A stretch of 64,000 bases of DNA from Strongylocentrotus droebachiensis (Eukaryota > Echinodermata > Echinoidea > Camarodonta > Strongylocentrotidae). The first letter of the stretch is position 1, and the number at the start of each line of letters is the position of its first letter. Shown in pieces: positions 58,501-64,000 of the stretch. The stretch covers positions 1 through 64,000 of the forward strand of contig JAVYIG010001586.1 of NCBI GenBank assembly GCA_035222895.1, in the 5' to 3' direction. Below the pieces are notes generated by a model. It had not been told where the DNA came from and searched no databases. It saw only the letters and a list, made by a program, of their open reading frames with translations. Both the position numbers and the translations under genes were made by a program.

Positions 58501-61500
58501 AAGGAAATATTGTGTATGTAAAGGGAATATTTATACCCCTTCACATACACAGATTTTCTTTACGAGTCCTTAGGGATCGCCAACTCATAGTCAATCGCAA
58601 GCATCCGTAAATAACTCGCTGGTATCTGTAAATAGCTCATCACAACTCGCAACAACTCGCGGATACTCGTAAGGATCCGTGAAAGGAGAGGCAAATTTGT
58701 TGACATGTCAAAAATCTTCTTACGATTGTCCACGGATTTATTTGTCCGTAAATAACTCGTAAATAGGTCGTAACAATCTGTAAGTATCGTAAACCGCTCG
58801 CATCAACACGTTACCATCCGTAAACTGCTCGCACGAATCCGTAAATGACTTGTAAAGATTTCTTTAACGATTTGTTTCGGTTGGTTTACGACTTGTTTAC
58901 GGATTATTTACGGATTACTTACGGATTATTACGAGTGCTTACGTGTTGTCTACGATTTCGTTCGGGTCGTGTTACAATGGCTTTACGGATTGTTACGAGT
59001 TATTGCGAGCACTTTACGTGTAGCTTCGAGTACTTTACAAATAGATACGTATACTTTAAGTATTCTTACGTATCGTTTACGTTTTTGGGGAAAGGTATAA
59101 AAGCTGCATATTTGATCACTTCATTTTCAGTTGTTATTTTTTGGTTAAAACTCTAAAATACTCGTAACTATTCGTAACAACACGTTAACAGGTCGTTACT
59201 GACACGTAAGTTGCTCGTAGTTATCTGTGACAACTCGTAACTAATCGTGGAATTCTACCGTAAGTATATCGTAATAACTCGTAATAATCCGTAATAAACC
59301 GTAAATAGCTCGCAATAACTCATAACAACTCTTAAATCGATCGTAAAAGCGGCCAAATTGTAAGGATCCGTGAAAGATCTGTGAATTTGTGCGATCCGTA
59401 AGGACTCGTAAGAAAAATCTGTGTATGTGAAGGGGGTATACCCATCCGTCAACTGCTCGCAGTAATCTGTAAATGACTCGTAACAAAAAATGTAACGATT
59501 TGTTATGGTTAGTATACGACTTGTTTACGGATTATTTACAGATTGCACTGAGCTCATCACGTCTCATTTATCACATTCAGAGACAGCCGAATATGGGTTT
59601 TTTTTTTTTTTTTTTACTTCTACAGAAGCCATGCCCATTATGTGATTCGGTGGAGAGTGCAATGAACTTGAGCGTGGATCCTTGCCAGGACTTCTATGAG
59701 TATACCTGTGGTAACTGGGTAGCCAATGTGAAAGTACCAGAAGGATACTCCAAGTGGGGAGCGTATCAAGAAGTCTACAACAAGAATACAGATTTACTTT
59801 TAAAGGTAGGTATTTAATACTGAACTTTTTGATACGCTTAAGTATACAAAGTCTTTATTAACATTTACACACAAAATAAATGCATGTCATGGGAAAGATC
59901 TTTTGGAAACTTTTTATCGCATTTTACCCCGTTCCCCAACATAAAAAATCTTCTGTACGGCCATGCATTATGGCTCAAGGCATGGGCACACAGAAGATTT
60001 TATTTTCTGTTGGGGACCGAGGGGAAATTCAATGAATTATTGATAATTTATTGCATTTTCTTTGTTTTTTTTATTTGTGGGAACTGCCCCCTACCCTAGC
60101 CCCCGCTGCGTACAGCCGTGGTTTAGTGGCAAAGCAATGGCCTCGTAACTGTGAGGCCCCAGGATCAAAACCGTGTCGATGTGCTATATTAGTACCATTT
60201 TGTGGTGCATTAATCCTCATTACTGTCATTTATGACTTAAGGGCGTAGGTCCCCTAGTTGATAAGCATAGTAGCCTACGCATGCTTTAGCAGTCACAAAA
60301 AAAAAACATTGTCCAATTATTATTCAATAAAATCTGAGAATGTATACTATTATCTAGATCTATTAGGAATAAATCATTGTCAAAATAATTCCATAAATTG
60401 GGGTAAAAAAAAATATTCCAGTTTTATGAGCAACAGTGTATATGGGTGATGTTATGGAGTCATGATTTTAATGCCATTCGTTACTGACTTCATTGACAAA
60501 TATAAGTATATCTCATGATTTATAAAGTTGAGAAATCTACCAACTTTTGGATGGTTAGATTGAATATCAAGAATAATTATATTTTATTGGTATTAATCAT
60601 GTTCAGTATTACCAGTACCATATATGTATTAGAATTCAAATGATCAAATACCTTGCACTTTTCCATTGCCCTGTATTAAAACTGCAGCTTCTTGCAGAGG
60701 ATGGCTATGAATACAATGGAAATCACAGCGAAGCCCTGAGGAAAGCCAAGGACTATTACCATACTTGCATGAATGTGACAGCCATTGAGCAAGCAGGTTC
60801 AGCACCACTGAAACAGGTAAACCTCATTAAAGGGAGAGAGAGAGTTTCACTGGATAGCCCCCTTCTCCGGCACTCTTTCCCGGTCTTCCCCACCCCTCCC
60901 GCACTAAGCTAATGATAATGATATGTGTGTTATTCATACTAATCTATAAGTCTCTTTGTTAATATTTCATGACAAGCCTAGTGATATTAATGTTCCTGAT
61001 ATGAATATTGCATTCCAGGTTAATCTCTGGAACGTTCTTATTCAGCATCATATCTGGAATAAAATACAGTTGTGTTGAAGAATCAAAACATTCAGATAAA
61101 AACAAATATGTTGAAATGTTATTCCTGTACAACGAAATTTGAATTGCTACCAGGGCTCTCTTACATATAAAGTTGCATCTGAACACGGCTCCATATGCAT
61201 GAGGACCCAGAACGCGCATACGTGCCATATTATTCCTCATCTTTATCTCACAGTTGTTGAACCAGCTTGGTGGCTGGAGCATCCTACCACGGAACACACC
61301 TGGTATCGTCGATTGGGACGAAACCTCATTCGACCTCACCCAAGCTGTAACATCGGTCCATCTTTTAAACGGGTCTCCTCTCTACCAAGTGGGGATCGTT
61401 CCTGATGATAAGAATACCAGTGTCAACATCATAGAGGTGAGTTGAATCGAATTGCATCAGTTTGTTTTCATCGTATATACACAAGCTTTTAATGCCCGTA

Positions 61501-64000
61501 GCCCCGCAGGGGCGCTGCCCCTTGACCCCACTGGGGTCTGCGCCCCCAGACCCCAGCTAAAGGTGCAGATTTCTTATTTTCACATTTTGGCAGGTATGGT
61601 ATAGGAGAATATATATTGTTTTATCAAAGAAGTGTTTCTTTATTAATGTGGTTTGGGTATGGCCGAACAAAATGGAGAGGGAAGATTTACCTTGATTTTG
61701 TATTGACAGCTTGAAGATACGTTATCAAGAGAATGCTATTCTTAAAACTTGATATACATGTATATACTATATAATGCTTAAGTGGAGAGGAAAATGGGAA
61801 TGGATAATTAAGTTATAAAATGGAGAGCTATTTCATGGTACACCAATTCAGATACTTACAGTGTGGTACAAACAACGAATGGCTTTTTGTAATATTTCTT
61901 AAATTTTTCCATATTTTGTTCATACAGTTCCTCCAGGATGGGATAGGCTTCAATCCAATTCAGCTTTACTCCGATAATGTTCGAGTAAGTTTGTATTTCT
62001 ATTTGACTGATTAACTGATTAATGAAAATATATGCTGTAGCAGAGTGTAAAGAAAGCAGGTAAAAGTAAAGTGAGCTCCTGTTCGGTCAACAGCTCTATT
62101 CTCAATCCCATTTGTGCCAGTGGATTTATGAACGGTCATCATAAAATCCTCTTTCAAGATTCAGATTGGGATTTTTTATTTTGGATTTGTAAGCTTAGGT
62201 GTGGTTTTCAATGTATATGCATATTTGCGTTTAAGGGAAAAACATATATATTTTGAACAGGTTATACTCCTAGGAGCGCACCTGCTGTCTGGGTGAGATT
62301 TGCTTCCCTAGCAAGGAATCGACTGAGGACTAGGTATTTCAGGATCGATGCTTGTCCAAGTCCCCACTCCAGAGCTCTTTGTTTATCAGACCTCTGACCA
62401 TTCAATAATTCACTCCCAGTTCTGGGAAGATGCTCTGTCAGGCAGAAATTTATAACAATATTTTTTTCCTTTGTTTTCTTCTTCATTTGGCTAATCGTAT
62501 CAAGTCACAATTTCAAATGGTAAGATGATAATAGAAAGACAGATATGTCACTGAGTTAAACTGTACTTGGGTGGCAGATACATGTACAGTGAAGCCTGTC
62601 TATAAAGACTGCTCAAGGGAGACAAGAAAAGTGGTCTTAAAATAGGCAGATGGTCGTTGTGTACATGTTCCTATAAATATGTATTAATGGCAAAGTCTAT
62701 TCAAGGGAAATAAAATATGTGTTCTTTATAGACAGATGGTCGCAAAAGCAGGTTTCACTCTATATTGAATTTCTCAAATGTTGAATGTAAATTGGAAGAA
62801 ATTTGTAAATATTTGTTTGTTCATTAATATTTTTTCTCACACGCTGTCACATTTTCCCCTTCTCATTCCTAGACACATGATGAAGCATATGCAGCACTCG
62901 GAGCCAAAGTGGTGGTGCTTCTGTCTCTCGCTGACGATGAAAGCGTAGTCTTAGAAAAGATAACAAGCCATTCCAGTTATGCACCTGCCTTAGAAAGGAT
63001 GAGAAATATAGTCGAGTTTGAAGCTAAGATCAAAAGAGTAAGTAACATGTTTCTACAAATTATAGTATTTGCTTTCTGTGATCACAATACAGGGTGTCAA
63101 AGAAATGTGTGCGATTGGAATGCTGCCCATTTTGTTGTTTTATGAAATGATGGAATGACTTTGCATTTGATTACAATTGCATTACAAAAATGTTTTGCTT
63201 TTGTAGAAAGTAGGTTGATTGTTAAAGTTTGAGAGCATTTTTTCTTAGACAGAAATTTCGTTTCTGATTAAACACCTTCAACACAGGAACTCTAAAATGC
63301 CAGTTATTTACAGTTATCATTTGCTTCAATCATTTACTATGATTGTTTTCAATCCATTGTAAAGTACATCTGATTTCATTTCTTATCCTCAATACAGATA
63401 TTCATGCCTACGAATCGAGACCCGGCCAAAGCATACAGGAAAGTTACTTTGAAAGAGTTTGCTTCTATTATACCTCAGGTAAGTGTCATATTTCACGAGA
63501 AACATGTAGATACAGATTTACCGATCGCCTTCTCAAAATATTCAGTAGCATATAGTGCACAACAGTGTACTTCACTTTCTCCAATACATATGATAACATT
63601 CCTGGGATAAGGAAAAGCAAACAAAGCAGTCACCAAAACGAATACTAGAATTATCATAACAATGAAAACTATATAGTTTAAAATGTTTTTCAATGCTCGT
63701 CATATGATTTCTTGTGTACAATATTAATGTGGGAGAAATATAATATATTCTCTAGACATTGATAAGGAGATTATGCTAATGAATTTGAGAAGTTAAATTT
63801 GCCTCCCACCAACCCCTGTCCTCCTTAATCAATATTACATTGACACTTTATCAGTTCATGACTTTCATATTTTCTTTTTCATCTAACCAGTACCCCATTT
63901 TAGATGATAGTAACCAACATTGCTACATTCTGTATTTCTGTACGTGTCGTTTTCCAGATCAATATGAGCTATTACTTGAACAAGATCTTTGCTACCACAA
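55565..64000 (+). CDS. ECE-like M13 zinc metallopeptidase, right copy (5' part, runs off the window)
   Basis: Paralogue of the gene at 19044-33370, on the opposite strand and head to head with it. Exons seen: 55565-55703, 56562-56686, 59626-59805, 60688-60816, 61254-61436, 61928-61984, 62873-63037, 63398-63478 and 63958 to the window end. Exon borders and phases match the left copy; exon 2 is 9 nt and exon 8 is 6 nt shorter. The tail before the membrane span is more basic (KKKKRRRIM against [12 protein letters not shown]), followed by TLTAFILLVITGTCILVF. Exon 4 differs at only 2 of 43 residues from its partner. No frame break is seen. The catalytic HExxH exons lie beyond the window, so activity cannot be judged. 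Intron 2 is expanded to 2.9 kb by the TTACG-array cluster. A leader acceptor at 55529 matches the left gene. Confidence 0.92.
56705..59545. mobile_element. cluster of nested TIR elements built of helically phased TTACG motifs
   Basis: Lies in intron 2 of the right ECE-like gene. Ends resembling TACCCCCTTCACATACACGG occur near 56709, 57022 and 58534, and inverted near 56853, 57932, 58508 and 59418. Between them are arrays of TTACGGATTA- or TTACGAGTTA-like units with the ACG every 10-11 bp. The array strand flips around a core at about 57310-57395, and again at 59085-59155, with a shorter core at 57983-58010. No transposase ORF is present, so the elements are non-autonomous. The family is not one I recognise. 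Confidence 0.75.
58266..58425. repeat. C-rich minisatellite (GGACAACTACCCCC-like)
   Basis: Eight or nine diverged units of about 16-20 bp with core ACTACCCCCNGGACAA, embedded in the TTACG-array cluster. Short imperfect tandem repeat, no coding signal. Confidence 0.8.
60111..60295 (+). mobile_element. tRNA-derived SINE
   Basis: GCCGTGGTTTAGTGGCAAAG (A box), CCCAGGATCAAAACCGTG (B box), then a short body and an A-rich run. Intron 3 of the right ECE-like gene. Confidence 0.6.
62585..62765. mobile_element. CTGTCTATAGCGACC repeat, copy 3
   Basis: Diverged copy (AGCCTGTCTATAAAGACTGC to GGTCGCAAAAGCAGGTTTCA) in an intron of the right ECE-like gene. Confidence 0.65.

Larger units (their letters stand above)
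55200..64000 (+). repeat. right arm of the inverted gene duplication
   Basis: Inverted partner of the arm ending near 34690. The outer edge seen is about 55200, where a SINE-derived stretch (55215-55330) matches 34551-34680 in reverse orientation. The other edge lies beyond the window. The large insertion at 56.7-59.5 kb is specific to this arm. Confidence 0.8.

Noticed and set aside
56768-59486. Several ORFs with LLRVI or TYGLLRV repeats
   Set aside because: Frames through the TTACG/CGTAA arrays; no known domain and no codon bias.

Overview
The window is nuclear DNA of an intron-rich, AT-rich animal genome. The gene content, the many short TIR elements and tRNA-derived SINEs, and above all a foldback transposon whose inverted ends are arrays of a 15-bp unit (the architecture I recall for sea urchin TU elements) point to a marine deuterostome, most likely an echinoid. 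The species cannot be fixed from the sequence alone.

Layout. (1) 2.5-15.1 kb, minus strand: the replicative helicase subunit MCM6 in 16 exons, with an E2F-type site in its promoter. Its 3' half carries about seven small frame disruptions, mostly missing bases in G/C runs, which look more like local sequence error than decay. (2) 19.0-33.4 kb, minus strand: a complete 16-exon, 782-residue M13 zinc metallopeptidase of the endothelin-converting-enzyme (ECE) type. (3) 55.6 kb to the window end, plus strand: a second, very similar ECE-like gene, cut by the window edge in exon 9. The two genes form a head-to-head inverted duplication. Matching exon structure, recognisable intron matches and a shared upstream SINE show that the duplication unit includes the 5' flank. 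(4) The roughly 20-kb spacer between them (about 34.7-55.2 kb) is mostly repeats: a 5'-truncated CR1/L2-type LINE, a GC-rich satellite interrupted by the TU-like foldback element with a visible 9-bp target duplication, several MITEs, SINEs and palindromes, and three weak candidate exons.

The most unusual structure is a 2.8-kb cluster in intron 2 of the right-hand peptidase gene (56.7-59.5 kb). It is made of nested or tandem elements whose bodies are arrays of a degenerate TTACGRNT-like motif spaced 10-11 bp, the helical repeat of DNA. The motif changes strand around a short core holding TATAAAAG and, about 33 bp further on, TCAGTT, which is core-promoter-like spacing. Two smaller intronic elements (28.2 and 29.5 kb) are built on the same plan with different motifs. 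The left-hand paralogue has no counterpart of the cluster.

How the genes work: MCM6 is an S-phase housekeeping helicase subunit. The two ECE-like genes encode type II membrane ectopeptidases that would process peptide signals at the cell surface or in the secretory pathway. I see no functional link between MCM6 and the peptidases beyond adjacency. No retroviral, LTR or Polinton-like element was recognised.
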